A DNA stretch of 64,000 bases from Peptoniphilus_A genitalis (GTDB lineage Bacteria > Bacillota > Clostridia > Tissierellales > Peptoniphilaceae): the NCBI RefSeq assembly GCF_949769225.1, contig NZ_CATKPB010000011.1; one strand, written 5' to 3'. A program made the position numbers and the translations under genes. Below are positions 1 to 9,396 of the stretch, piece after piece. Every line of letters starts with the position of its first letter. Position 1 is the stretch's first letter. The notes beneath the pieces are model-generated. The model saw only the letters and a program-made list of their open reading frames with translations, was not told the origin of the DNA and made no database searches.

Positions 1-79
1 TTCTATTTATGCTACTGCCAGTAACATTAATAGTTTATCACGGGAGGTTTTTTGCTTGAAGCTAAAGCTTTATTTTTCT

Positions 80-100
80 ACCACCAGCATAGCTGGTGGT
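80..100. terminator. Perfect 9-bp hairpin at the left edge
   Basis: ACCACCAGC and GCTGGTGGT form a perfect 9-bp stem with a 3-base loop, followed on the plus strand by TTATT. It could terminate a plus-strand transcript that begins outside the window, or it could be the subterminal hairpin of an IS200/IS605-type element end. No transposase is visible, so the second reading is weak. Confidence 0.4.
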
Positions 101-120
101 TTATTCATGCTAAAGCGTAC

Positions 121-153
121 AAAAAAATAAACTCTGCAAAGATTACAGAGTTT
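121..153 (-). terminator. Terminator of coaX-dusB
   Basis: AAACTCTG and CAGAGTTT pair across a 9-base loop, and on the minus strand the stem is followed by a run of seven T. It lies just past the dusB stop codon and is a standard intrinsic terminator. Confidence 0.75.
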
Positions 154-159
154 GAAAAT

Positions 160-1086
160 TTAAATTTTATCTATATAGTCACTTATTGTTTTTAAAATTT
201 CTTCCTTGTCCTTTAAGTTGTTTAGCTTGTTCCTAACTTCTTTGGAGTCCTTCATTCCCTTAAAATATTCTGCATAGACCTTTCTCATTTCAAGTATACC
301 AAGTTTCTCTCCCTTGTAAGAAATTTTTCTTTCAAGCTCATCAATCATTAAAAGTAATTTTTCCTTGTCACTTGGCTTGTAGTAGTCGCCAGTTTTTATA
401 AGTTCTTCGATTTGATTAAAGATGTAGGGGTTACCTATTGCCCCACGACCTATTGCTAGACCATCTGCCTTGGAATAATTTATTTTTTCTATGGCGTCTT
501 CTGGACTGTCAACGTCTCCATTTCCTATTACAGGAATATTTACATTTGCCTTCACTTCTTTTATGAAGTCCCAGTCAGCCTTACCTGTGTAGTATTCTTC
601 CCTCGTTCTTCCGTGAACTGTGACAAAGGTCGCACCTGCCGCCTCAATGTTTCTTATGGCCTTCATGGAAGATAGACCACCTATTCCCTTGCGGACCTTT
701 GCAGTGACAGGCTTGTTAGAATTTTTTACAACAGACTTTACAATATCGTAAACCAGTGAGGGGTCACTTAGGAGATGGGATCCCGAATTATTTTTTACAA
801 TCTTTGGTGCAGGGCATCCCATATTTATGTCAACATAAGAAAAGTCGTAATCATTTAAAATTCTTGCAGCCTGACCCATGACATCTGGGTCGCTGCCAAA
901 GATTTGGACTGCAACTTTCTTCTCCTTAGGAGATATGTCCAAGAGGTCTATAGTTTTTTTATTTTCATATACAAGTGCCATGGCCGACACCATTTCAGTT
1001 ACAGTTATGTCTGCGCCCTTTTCAGTAGCCACTTCCCTAAAGGCTATGTCTGTGTAGCCTGCCATGGGTGCTAAAATCTTTAACAA
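160..1086 (-). CDS. dusB: tRNA-dihydrouridine synthase (DusB family)
   Basis: FMN-dependent enzyme that reduces uridine to dihydrouridine in the tRNA D-loop. The protein (308 aa) opens with LAPMAGYTDIAFR, the flavin-binding start of the Dus TIM barrel, and carries NMGCPAPK near residue 90 with the catalytic cysteine. A later GNGDVDSPEDA and GRGAIGNPYIF contribute to phosphate binding of FMN. The start codon is TTG, ten bases after the coaX stop, so the two genes are probably one transcript. The coaX-dusB linkage matches the Bacillus yac region. Length is slightly below the usual 320-340 aa but nothing essential appears to be missing. Confidence 0.93.
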   Translation of the reverse strand: MLKILAPMAGYTDIAFREVATEKGADITVTEMVSAMALVYENKKTIDLLDISPKEKKVAVQIFGSDPDVMGQAARILNDYDFSYVDINMGCPAPKIVKNNSGSHLLSDPSLVYDIVKSVVKNSNKPVTAKVRKGIGGLSSMKAIRNIEAAGATFVTVHGRTREEYYTGKADWDFIKEVKANVNIPVIGNGDVDSPEDAIEKINYSKADGLAIGRGAIGNPYIFNQIEELIKTGDYYKPSDKEKLLLMIDELERKISYKGEKLGILEMRKVYAEYFKGMKDSKEVRNKLNNLKDKEEILKTISDYIDKI

Positions 1087-1096
1087 AAAATCACTC

Positions 1097-1888
1097 TCAA
1101 TCTATTCCTTCAAGTTTGTTGTTCTTTTCATAAATAATTTTTAAACCTTCAAGTGTCAAGAACTTGTTAATAATAAAATTATATTTTGAATCCTTAGTTA
1201 ACATTGTGGAGAAACCACCAGTTGAAATAATATTAGTGTCTTCTTCCTTCCAATTTAATTCCTTGAGTAGCTTTGCAACAATTCCATCTATCATTTCAGT
1301 GTAGCCGTAGTAAAGTCCTGCTTGCATTGCACCAACTGTGTCAGCTTGAATAACTTTTTTCGGTGCAATTATTTCTATCTTAGGAAGCTTTGAAGTCATC
1401 ATGAAAAGAGCTTCAGCAGAAATTCCAATTCCTGGCATAATAAGTCCACCAAGATAATTTCTTTGCTTATCGACAACGCAAAAAGTCATTGCAGTTCCAA
1501 TATCAACTATAATTGACTGCTCACCATAAAGTTCTATAGCTCCAACGGCGTTGACAAGTCTATCTGCTCCAACTTGCTTTGGATTATCGTATTTAATATT
1601 AAGTCCAAGTTCAAGGTCTGTGCTCACAACCATTGGGCTCTTGTTAAAGTATTTTATAATCATAGAAGGAAGTGTGTGCATAAGGTTTGGCACAACTGAA
1701 GAAATAATTACGTCTTCGATATCTTGTGGGTCTATGTTGGCATGAAGAAGAGTATTTATAAAGATAAGACCGTACTCATCAGATGTCCTAGTCTTCACAG
1801 TAGAAGTCCTAAAGTCATTGACCAGCTCTCCTCCCTTAAAGACACCCCAAGTTATGGAAGTATTTCCTACATCTATTACTAATAACAT
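1097..1888 (-). CDS. coaX: Type III pantothenate kinase
   Basis: Phosphorylates pantothenate, the first committed step of coenzyme A synthesis, using the acetate/sugar-kinase fold. MLLVIDVGNTSITWGVF at the N terminus is the DxGNT phosphate loop. GADRLVNAVGA near residue 107 and IVDIGTAMTFCVV near 127 are the other signature blocks of the family. At 263 aa the length is typical. AGAGGTG sits five bases before the ATG. It is followed closely by dusB and was probably expressed with the ftsH-side cluster in the ancestor; here bioY and the penicillin-binding protein gene separate them. Confidence 0.95.
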   Translation of the reverse strand: MLLVIDVGNTSITWGVFKGGELVNDFRTSTVKTRTSDEYGLIFINTLLHANIDPQDIEDVIISSVVPNLMHTLPSMIIKYFNKSPMVVSTDLELGLNIKYDNPKQVGADRLVNAVGAIELYGEQSIIVDIGTAMTFCVVDKQRNYLGGLIMPGIGISAEALFMMTSKLPKIEIIAPKKVIQADTVGAMQAGLYYGYTEMIDGIVAKLLKELNWKEEDTNIISTGGFSTMLTKDSKYNFIINKFLTLEGLKIIYEKNNKLEGID

Positions 1889-1994
1889 TTTTACACCTCT
1901 GTTTTACAAATTGTATTCATTATATATTTAATGTGGAAGTCTTTCAACTAATTATTTTCTTTAGATTGATAAATAAAGTCTTGCCAAAAATATT

Positions 1995-2036
1995 TAGGTT
2001 AACCGTGTTGACATTAAGGTAAACATTATGTAAGAT
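1995..2036 (+). promoter_or_regulatory. bioY promoter with BirA-type operator
   Basis: TTGACA (2008-2013), a 17-base spacer and TAAGAT (2031-2036) form a near-consensus promoter. Two half-sites, GGTTAACC (1997-2004) and GGTAAACA (2018-2025), lie 13 bases apart and flank the -35 box. They resemble the inverted GTTAACC/GGTTAAC halves bound by the biotin repressor BirA. Binding there would occlude RNA polymerase when biotin is plentiful. This fits the next gene, but BirA itself is not in the window. Confidence 0.75.
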
Positions 2037-2053
2037 ATCTCTGGAGGTTGAAA

Positions 2054-2590
2054 ATGAAAATTCAAACAAAAGACATAACAAAAATTGCACTTTTAGTAGC
2101 ACTTATAGCAGTGGGAGCTTTTATTTCCATTCCCATTGGACCAGTTCCCTTTACACTACAAAACTTTTTTGTATTTATGACTGGACTTTTACTTACACCC
2201 TTTTACGCAGGACTTACAGTTTTTATTTACGTCCTACTTGGTCTAATTGGTATTCCAATTTTTGCCGGCTTCACTGGAGGCATCCAATCAGTATTAAAAC
2301 CAAGCTTTGGTTTTCTAATTGCCTTTATAATTGGAGCAGCATTTATATCTAAGTTTGCTCACGGTGAAAAAAACTTTGGAAAAATTATGGTAGTCTTAGT
2401 TCTTGCAGAAGTTATTTTTTATGTAATTGGACTTCCTTACATGTATTACATCTTAAATGTAGTCATGGGTAACCCAATGGACATATCAAAGGTCTTCACT
2501 GTTGGAATGATTCCATTTCTTATTCCTGACATGGCGAAGGCTCTAGTAGCTGCTATTATTGCTCCAAGAATTTTAAAAGCCATGAAATAA
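2054..2590 (+). CDS. bioY: Biotin transporter substrate-binding subunit BioY
   Basis: Membrane S-component of an ECF-type transporter that captures biotin. The protein is almost entirely hydrophobic with about six membrane segments. It contains the BioY blocks ITKIALLVALIAVGAFISIP near the N terminus, GPVPFTLQNFFV and GLIGIPIF. The ATG at 2054 is preferred because GGAGG lies six bases upstream; a TTG at 2048 abuts the ribosome site. No ECF ATPase or EcfT gene is adjacent, so it would use a shared module or act alone. It stands as a single gene between its own operator-controlled promoter and a terminator. Confidence 0.94.
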   Translation: MKIQTKDITKIALLVALIAVGAFISIPIGPVPFTLQNFFVFMTGLLLTPFYAGLTVFIYVLLGLIGIPIFAGFTGGIQSVLKPSFGFLIAFIIGAAFISKFAHGEKNFGKIMVVLVLAEVIFYVIGLPYMYYILNVVMGNPMDISKVFTVGMIPFLIPDMAKALVAAIIAPRILKAMK

Positions 2591-2626
2591 TTTAGCTCAT
2601 AATTAATAGAATAATTTTTGAAAGAT

Positions 2627-2650
2627 CCTCGCTTCATTGCGAGGTTTTTT
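2627..2650 (+). terminator. Terminator of bioY
   Basis: CCTCGC-ttcatt-GCGAGG followed by six T, 37 bases after the bioY stop codon. Confidence 0.85.
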
Positions 2651-2710
2651 CATTTATATTTATAGTTATATGCTTAAAATTCTGATATAATAACAAAATA
2701 GGAGGTTGTT

Positions 2711-5167
2711 ATGAAAGACAATAGAAACAATAAACCTCGTGGAATGATAAAACTTTCAAGCGTAATAAAAATACTTCTCTTAATTGTTGCGGCTGCAATT
2801 ATTATTTTAGGCTCACTAGTCACATCAATTGTGTTAGGTATTTTTAAAAAAGCTCCTGTAATAGATCCATCAGAATATAGATCTCAACTTTCTGAAACTT
2901 CAAGGATCTATTCAAATGATGGAAAGCTAATTGAATCACTTATATCTGATCAGTTTAGTGAGTTCGTTCCCTACGAGGACATACCTAAGAACTTAGTAAA
3001 TGCCATTGTGGCAATAGAAGACGAAAGGTTTTTTGAACACAGCGGAGTTGACTACAAGAGAGTGGCTGGCGCTATAGTTCACGACTTAAAAACTAGGTCT
3101 TTTGAACAAGGTGCATCAACTATAACTATGCAGCTTGCCAAAAACTTATACACTTCCTTCTCAAAAAGTGTAGTGAGAAAAATAACTGACGTCTACTATT
3201 CCTATCAAATAGAGGAAAAACTTTCTAAGGAGCAAATCCTTGAAGCTTACTTAAACTCTGCAGGCTTCTCCAAGGGAACTGTGGGAGTCCAAGCTGCTGC
3301 AAAAACTTTCTTTAACAAGGACGTATCAGAGCTTGACCTTGCTGAGTGTGCCCTTATAGCTGGTGTAACAAACCTTCCAGAAAAGTACACTCCTTACAAC
3401 ACTCAAGAGATAGAAGACTCAGATGACTTAGGAAACATTGAAGTCGTTCTTCTTCCAAAGAATGAAAACTCTGAGCCAAACTCTGAGAGAATTATAGAAA
3501 TTGCCAAGAACTTAAATGAACTTGGACAAATTGATAATTTTGATTTAATTCAAATTAAAAACAATATGCTAGTACCTGTTAAGGCTGTATTTAATGAAAC
3601 TTCTCAAGAAAGACAAAGACTTGTGTTAAAGAGGATGCTTGCTCAGGGACTAATCAGTAAAGAAGATCACGACAAGGCCTTAAATGAAAAAATTGAAATC
3701 AACATAGGCTCTCGTAAGGAAAGTGGAATATCTTCTTTCTATACAGATGTCGTTCAAAAGAATGCTATAAAAATTTTAACAGAATCAGGTTATTCAAAGG
3801 AAGAAGCTGCAAACAAACTCTTTAATGGTGGCCTAAAGATTTATACTCCAATGGATATAAATATGCAAAGGACACTTGAAGAAGTTGTTTCCAACCCAAA
3901 ATATTATTATGGCGGCTTCACAGACAAAAATGGAATCATCCAACCACAAGTTGCATCTGTCATCATCGACCAAAAAACTCACGAAGTTAAGGCCCTTGTT
4001 GGTGGTAGAAATGTAAGTGGTGGTAGACTTTTAAACAGGGCTCTTGTTCCAAGACAACCTGGATCATCAATTAAGCCTATTTCAGTTTACCTTACAGCCC
4101 TTAACAACGGAGCAACTGCTGGCGATGTTTACCTAGACCAAAAGATGCCAGAAAAATTATTTGGCCACTCACCTAAGAACGCTGGTAACTATTACCAAGG
4201 TTGGACAACTATAAGAAACCTTCTTCGTCAATCATCAAACGTTGGTGCCTACCAAGTTGCCAGAGATATTTCTGCTGACAAGGATGCTAAAGTTAATAAG
4301 AATTCAACTTATTCTAAGGCCTACAACGACGAAGAGTCTCTTAATAAAATGGTGGATACTTTAAAATCAATTGGAGTTTCTACAATAGTTGAGAAGAAGG
4401 ACAACCCTACATGGAATGACATAGACTATGCCCCTCTTACACTTGGCGGCATGAGTTATGGAATAAGTCCTTTTGAAATGGCTGGAGCCTTCACTGCAAT
4501 TGCCAACGAAGGAAAGTATGCCAACCCTTATGTAATTACAAAAATCGAATCAAACACTGGTGATGTAATTTACCAAGTTGACCCTAAAGAGAAAGAAGTT
4601 ACTACACCACAAAATGCTTACATCTTGACAGATATGCTAAAGGATGTTGTAAGACGTGGTACAGGTAGAAATGCTTCCTTCCCTGGTCAAGAAGTTGCTG
4701 GTAAAACTGGTACAACTACTGACAAGAAAGACGTTTGGTTCGTTGGTTACACTCCTTACTACACTTGTTCAGTTTGGATTGGTAACGACAAGAACCAAAA
4801 GCTTGCCTTTGGATCAACTCAATCAGCTTATCTATGGAAGCAAATTATGAGGTCTGTTCACCAAGATCTTGACAGCAAGAAGTTTGAAGAACCTGAAGGT
4901 ATATACACTAAGTATTCAGGTGGTAGAAGAGAAATTTTTGCTGAAGGAACTAAGCCTCACTATGTTAACAAGTACAGCTTCTACAGAGCTTCTGAAGAAA
5001 AGAAAAGGGAAGAAAAGAAGAAGGACAATAATAACAATAATAATAACAACAATAATAGTGACAAGAAGAAGAGAAAAAAGAAATCATCAAATAACGGAAA
5101 CAACAGCAACAAGTCAAGTAAAAAGAAGAAAAAATCTTCTAAGTCAATTCTTAATAATGAGGCTTAA
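2711..5167 (+). CDS. pbp1A: Class A penicillin-binding protein (PBP1A-like)
   Basis: Bifunctional peptidoglycan synthase: glycosyltransferase plus D,D-transpeptidase, anchored by one N-terminal membrane helix (about residues 17-40). The GT51 domain is shown by EDERFFEHSGVDYKR and GASTITMQLAKNLY. The transpeptidase has GSSIKP (SxxK serine), QSSN (SxN) and AGKTGTTT (KTG box). The tail is odd: after the catalytic domain come Lys/Glu/Arg repeats, ten consecutive asparagines encoded by mixed AAT/AAC codons (about 5030-5060), and further Lys/Ser/Asn blocks. That tail may bind the wall or be disordered. A good AGGAGG site precedes the ATG and TATAAT lies about 20 bases upstream. Confidence 0.95.
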   Translation: MKDNRNNKPRGMIKLSSVIKILLLIVAAAIIILGSLVTSIVLGIFKKAPVIDPSEYRSQLSETSRIYSNDGKLIESLISDQFSEFVPYEDIPKNLVNAIVAIEDERFFEHSGVDYKRVAGAIVHDLKTRSFEQGASTITMQLAKNLYTSFSKSVVRKITDVYYSYQIEEKLSKEQILEAYLNSAGFSKGTVGVQAAAKTFFNKDVSELDLAECALIAGVTNLPEKYTPYNTQEIEDSDDLGNIEVVLLPKNENSEPNSERIIEIAKNLNELGQIDNFDLIQIKNNMLVPVKAVFNETSQERQRLVLKRMLAQGLISKEDHDKALNEKIEINIGSRKESGISSFYTDVVQKNAIKILTESGYSKEEAANKLFNGGLKIYTPMDINMQRTLEEVVSNPKYYYGGFTDKNGIIQPQVASVIIDQKTHEVKALVGGRNVSGGRLLNRALVPRQPGSSIKPISVYLTALNNGATAGDVYLDQKMPEKLFGHSPKNAGNYYQGWTTIRNLLRQSSNVGAYQVARDISADKDAKVNKNSTYSKAYNDEESLNKMVDTLKSIGVSTIVEKKDNPTWNDIDYAPLTLGGMSYGISPFEMAGAFTAIANEGKYANPYVITKIESNTGDVIYQVDPKEKEVTTPQNAYILTDMLKDVVRRGTGRNASFPGQEVAGKTGTTTDKKDVWFVGYTPYYTCSVWIGNDKNQKLAFGSTQSAYLWKQIMRSVHQDLDSKKFEEPEGIYTKYSGGRREIFAEGTKPHYVNKYSFYRASEEKKREEKKKDNNNNNNNNNNSDKKKRKKKSSNNGNNSNKSSKKKKKSSKSILNNEA

Positions 5168-5171
5168 AAAA

Positions 5172-5196
5172 CTGGAGCATGACTCCAGTTTTTTTA
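5172..5196 (+). terminator. Terminator of the penicillin-binding protein gene
   Basis: CTGGAG-catga-CTCCAG followed by eight T, a few bases after the stop codon. Confidence 0.88.
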
Positions 5197-5525
5197 TTGC
5201 AAATTTTTAACTACATATTTTATTTAAAATTTTAATTTTTAATCATATTTTATTCGCGAACAATCTCTATAAAATATTTTTAACTTTAAATCCTCTATTT
5301 ATTTCTTATTAACTTTTCTTAAATACCTTCCTAAGTTTTCATTATTTGTTATTAAATTTCAAAGTTTATGTTTTAAAATTTCAATTTTAGATTCTCACTT
5401 ATAAGGTTGACTTAGATTAAAATAAATTATTTTGCCTACTTAATCAAATAATAATTTTAAAATTTAAAATCTATTACACATAATTCAAACTCTCTAATGC
5501 CATCACTATTAAAAATAGACAAAAC
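5197..5525. other. AT-rich gap between convergent genes
   Basis: About 330 bases of very AT-rich sequence between two convergent terminators. I saw no ORF with a ribosome site, no RNA structure and no repeat that I can support. Confidence 0.6.
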
Positions 5526-5553
5526 AAAAAAGCCCCTCTCGGAGCTTTTTTTA
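5526..5553 (-). terminator. Terminator of the ftsH operon
   Basis: On the minus strand AGCTCC-gaga-GGGGCT is followed by a T-run, directly after the ftsH stop codon. Confidence 0.85.
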
Positions 5554-5558
5554 TATGC

Positions 5559-7517
5559 TTATAAACTTTTATCGTCTTCTGAATTTTTCTTATCTGTTTC
5601 ATCCAACTTATCATTCTTATGGATAAGTTCCTTTGCTTCATCAGATAAGTCTTCTTCATTTATTGTATCTTCAAGATCAATTGATTCTTCATCAAGCTTT
5701 TCACCATTAAAGATCTTTTCAAAATCCTTGGAGTAAATTGTTTCCTTTTCTAAAAGGGCATCAGAAAGGGCAAGCAACTTGTCTAAGTTTTCGCTTAAAA
5801 GTTCCTTACACTTTGTGTAAGCCTCGTTTATAATTCTTGTAACTTCATCATCAATTTCTGCTGCAGTTCTTTCGGAATAATCTCTTGAACGTCCAAGGTC
5901 CCTTCCTATGAAAACTTCATTTTCTGATGAGTCGTAATTAATTGTTCCAAGCTTCTCACTCATTCCATAGTGAGTTACCATGGAACGAGCAATCTTTGTA
6001 GCTCTCTCAATGTCATTGGATGCACCAGTTGAAATGTCGTCAAGCACAAGAGACTCGGCAACTCTTCCTCCAAGAAGAGAAACAATAGAAGCTTCCATCT
6101 TCTTCTTTGTCATGAAAGAAACATCATCTTCAGGAAGGTAGGCAGTGAATCCACCAGCCATTCCTCTTGGAATAATTGTAATCATGTGAACAGGATCTTC
6201 TTCTGGAAGAAGTCTTGATACAATTGCGTGTCCAGATTCGTGAACTGCTGTAAGCTTTCTTTCCTTTTCTGAAACAACACGAGACTTCTTTGCAGGACCT
6301 GCTTGGACCTTTATTGATGCTTCATCAACATCTTCCATAGAAATTGCATTTTCGCCACGTCTTGCAGCAAGTAGAGCTGATTCGTTCATTAGGTTTTCAA
6401 GATCTGCTGGAGTAAAGCCTGGTGTTCTCTTTGCAATTACTTCAAGGTTTACATCATCTGCAAGCTTCTTTCCCCTAGAATGAATTTCAAGGATTGCCTT
6501 TCTTGCACGAACGTCTGGCTTCCCAACATAAACTGTCCTGTCAAATCTACCTGGTCTTAGGATTGCTGGGTCAAGTATGTCTGCCCTATTTGTAGCAGCC
6601 ATAACTATAACGCCTTCGTTAGTTCCAAAACCATCCATCTCTACAAGAAGTTGGTTAAGAGTTTGCTCTCTTTCGTCATGGCCACCGCCAAGACCTGCGC
6701 CTCTTTTTCTTCCCACTGCATCAATTTCGTCAATGAAAATTATACAAGGTGCGTTTTTCTTTGCAGATTCAAAAAGGTCTCTCACTCTTGATGCACCAAC
6801 ACCAACAAACATTTCAACGAAGTCAGATCCACTCATTATAAAGAAAGGAACTCCTGCTTCGCCGGCAACAGCCTTTGAAAGATAAGTTTTACCTGTTCCT
6901 GGAGGACCTACAAGTAGGACTCCCTTAGGGATTCTAGCTCCCATATTTATAAATTTCTTAGGATCTTTTAAGAAGTCAACTATTTCTGCAAGCTCTTCCT
7001 TTTCTTCTTCCAAGCCAGCAACATCCTTAAACTTAACTAGGTTTTTGCCATCTTCTTTGTTAATTAGTTTTGCCTTGCTCTTACCGAAGGAGTTCATCTT
7101 TCCTCCGCCACCAGCTTGTTGCATCATCTTGTACCAGAAGAAAACAATAAAGGCAAACATAAGAAGAGTTGGAATCCACTCAACTAAGAAAGAAGTTTGC
7201 TTAGTTGGGCTTGAAACTACGTTGATAGTTCCTGCATCAGATTTTTCCTTTAAATAGTCCTTATAGAAGGTATCTGCTGCCTCTTGTGGGATTACAGTCC
7301 TAAAAGTGTCTCCGTTTTTTAGTTTAACGCTAGCAATGGAGTCAATTCCATTTTGTAAGTTTACAGACTTTACATTGTCCTTTTCAAGTTCCGTCACAAA
7401 CTCTGTAAAAGATTTTTCTTCCACAACATTTGCTGGTGGTCCAAAAAATCTAATAGACAGTATTAATACAAGAATCAGGACAATATAAAATCCTGCTCCT
7501 CCAAATTTTTTATTCAA
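5559..7517 (-). CDS. ftsH: ATP-dependent zinc metalloprotease FtsH
   Basis: Membrane-anchored hexameric AAA+ protease that removes damaged membrane proteins and regulators. Two membrane segments (about residues 10-25 and 110-130) bracket an extracytoplasmic domain. The AAA module has Walker A GPPGTGKT near 204, Walker B IIFIDEID and the SRH arginine region. The peptidase zinc site HESGH lies near 426. I prefer the TTG start at 7517 (652 aa): GAGGAG is eight bases upstream, whereas the GTG at 7526 overlaps that ribosome site. The C terminus is acidic and variable as usual. It is the last gene of the hup-to-ftsH run, eight bases downstream of the hpt stop codon. Confidence 0.97.
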   Translation of the reverse strand: MNKKFGGAGFYIVLILVLILSIRFFGPPANVVEEKSFTEFVTELEKDNVKSVNLQNGIDSIASVKLKNGDTFRTVIPQEAADTFYKDYLKEKSDAGTINVVSSPTKQTSFLVEWIPTLLMFAFIVFFWYKMMQQAGGGGKMNSFGKSKAKLINKEDGKNLVKFKDVAGLEEEKEELAEIVDFLKDPKKFINMGARIPKGVLLVGPPGTGKTYLSKAVAGEAGVPFFIMSGSDFVEMFVGVGASRVRDLFESAKKNAPCIIFIDEIDAVGRKRGAGLGGGHDEREQTLNQLLVEMDGFGTNEGVIVMAATNRADILDPAILRPGRFDRTVYVGKPDVRARKAILEIHSRGKKLADDVNLEVIAKRTPGFTPADLENLMNESALLAARRGENAISMEDVDEASIKVQAGPAKKSRVVSEKERKLTAVHESGHAIVSRLLPEEDPVHMITIIPRGMAGGFTAYLPEDDVSFMTKKKMEASIVSLLGGRVAESLVLDDISTGASNDIERATKIARSMVTHYGMSEKLGTINYDSSENEVFIGRDLGRSRDYSERTAAEIDDEVTRIINEAYTKCKELLSENLDKLLALSDALLEKETIYSKDFEKIFNGEKLDEESIDLEDTINEEDLSDEAKELIHKNDKLDETDKKNSEDDKSL

Positions 7518-7522
7518 TAATA

Positions 7523-8065
7523 TCACTCCTCACTATTAGAATAGACAGACTCATCTAGTATTCCAATGTAAGGAAGTCCTCTGAATCTCTCGTTGTAGTC
7601 CATTCCATAACCAATTACAAAGTGGTCATCTATTTCATATCCATTGTATTTAACAGGCAGTTCAACCTTTCTCCTAGATGGTTTCGAAAGCATAGTTACA
7701 ATTTCTATAGACCTTGCTCCCCTTGACTTTAAAATTTTAGTCAAATAAGAAAGAGTTACACCTGTATCAATTATGTCTTCGACAATTAAAATATCCTTAT
7801 CAACTATTGATGTTGAAATATCCTTTAAAATCCTAACTTCTCCCATGGACCTTGTGCCTTGGTAGCTGGAAACATCCATAAAGTCGTATTCAAGCTCTAA
7901 GTCAATACTTCTCATAATATCTGCCATAAAGGGAACACATCCCTTTAAGATTCCAAGCAAGAATAATTTTTTACCCTTGTAGTCCTCTGTTATTCTTTCC
8001 CCAAGTTCTTTAACTTTATCTCTGATTTCTTCTTCAGAATAAAGAACTTCTTTAATATCTGACAT
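7523..8065 (-). CDS. hpt: Hypoxanthine phosphoribosyltransferase
   Basis: Purine salvage enzyme that makes IMP or GMP from hypoxanthine or guanine plus PRPP. ILIVEDIIDTGVTLSYL is the PRPP-binding loop. The ATG at 8065 (180 aa) is chosen over a longer reading because GGAGG stands six bases before it and the protein then matches the family length. The ribosome site and start lie inside the 3' end of tilS (14-base overlap), implying translational coupling. The tilS-hpt-ftsH order is conserved across Firmicutes. Confidence 0.95.
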   Translation of the reverse strand: MSDIKEVLYSEEEIRDKVKELGERITEDYKGKKLFLLGILKGCVPFMADIMRSIDLELEYDFMDVSSYQGTRSMGEVRILKDISTSIVDKDILIVEDIIDTGVTLSYLTKILKSRGARSIEIVTMLSKPSRRKVELPVKYNGYEIDDHFVIGYGMDYNERFRGLPYIGILDESVYSNSEE

Positions 8066-9387
8066 TCCTAACCTCCAAAATGAGTTTGTTTTTTGTGTTT
8101 TTATCAATCTTAACATCTTCTGAGATATCCATCCCAAGTATGTAGATGATTTTTTCATTATCACATACAAGTCCTATTTCATCTCTTAAAAGCCTGTCAA
8201 CTTTTCTATCAATAAAATAATCCTTTAGCTTTTTATTATTTTTCATACCCAATGGCTTAAACCTATCTCCTGGGACTCTCTTCCTTATGTAAAGACTTCC
8301 CTTTATTTTATCACAGTCTATTACTTTTATAAAGGAATCCTCATGACTTTCTTTCTCATCTCTTGAGATGAAAATTTCTCCAAAGTCAGTTGTGTTTCTT
8401 CCAAGCACTAAATCCTTGCTTGTCTTCTCATCTTGGTCAATAACTTCTTCGATATAAATCTTGTCATAGGACCTTCTTGCAGAAATATTTTTGCCAAGAT
8501 CAATTTGTCTTCCAGAGTCGCCAAGACATAGATCATAGATAGCAAGTATGTTGGACCTACTTAAAATATTTTCACTATAAAAATTTTCTTCTAAGTATTT
8601 TTTTATTACTTCTTGACCTATAAACTTTTTTAATTTTTTTATTTCAGAGGGAATTAAAAAATTATCTCCCAGGCAATTATTATAATTTTCTTCTAGAATT
8701 TCTCCTATAAAGTCATTAGCTTCTTCTGCGTTTTCAGAAAGTCTAAGAAGAGAATTTATTATATCTGGATTGAATTTTTTAAGTTGTGGAATAAGTCCAA
8801 GCCTAATTTTATTTCTAGTGTAGATTTCTTCAAAGTTTGTCTCGTCATCAAAGTATTGGAGCTTATTCTTGTGAAGGTAGTCTTCGATCTCTTCCCTATT
8901 GATATTTATAAGAGGTCTATAAACGTCTTTATTGACATGAGAGATGCCAGAAAGACCCTTTAGGCCTGTCCCCCTCATAATATTAAAAAGGACTGTCTCT
9001 GCCCTGTCATTGGCATTGTGGGCTGTTAAAATCTTCCTGGCTTGAGAGTTTTCTCTAAAGAATTCATANCCTTAAAATCCTTCCCGCCTCTTCAGATGAA
9101 ATTTTTTCTTTTCTTGCAAATTCATCCATGTTCACTGTCTTGCTTATAAATTTTATTCCATAAGCTTGGCAAGATTTTTTTACAAATTCCTCATCTCTCT
9201 TGGCAGTCTCTCTTATGCCATGATTTAGGTGACAAACTATTATATCAAGGTCCCATTCTTCTTTTAAATCCATAAAATTATAAAAGAGATACATGGAGTC
9301 TGCCCCACCAGATACACCAAGACTTAGCTTGTCAAATTTTTTTATTATATTTAGTTTTTTTAAGTTCTCGTAAAATATCTTATCCAT
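8052..9387 (-). CDS. tilS: tRNA(Ile)-lysidine synthetase, split by one ambiguous base
   Basis: Modifies C34 of the AUA-reading tRNA(Ile) to lysidine; essential in almost all bacteria. The N-terminal part has SGGADSMYL (ATP-pyrophosphatase P-loop, near residue 25) and HLNHGIR. The frame breaks at the N at 9069. Dropping that single base joins RILR to YEFFREN and then ILTAHNANDRAETVLF, the expected family sequence, giving one 444-residue protein. The break is therefore most likely a sequencing or assembly artefact. The ATG at 9387 has no clear Shine-Dalgarno and follows a terminator hairpin closely. The C-terminal substrate-binding domains are present. Confidence 0.93.
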
Positions 9388-9396
9388 AGTTAAAAT

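Noticed and set aside
9064..9387. tilS as a true two-gene split
   Set aside because: The break coincides with an N and removal of that base rejoins canonical family sequence; natural fragmentation is unlikely.
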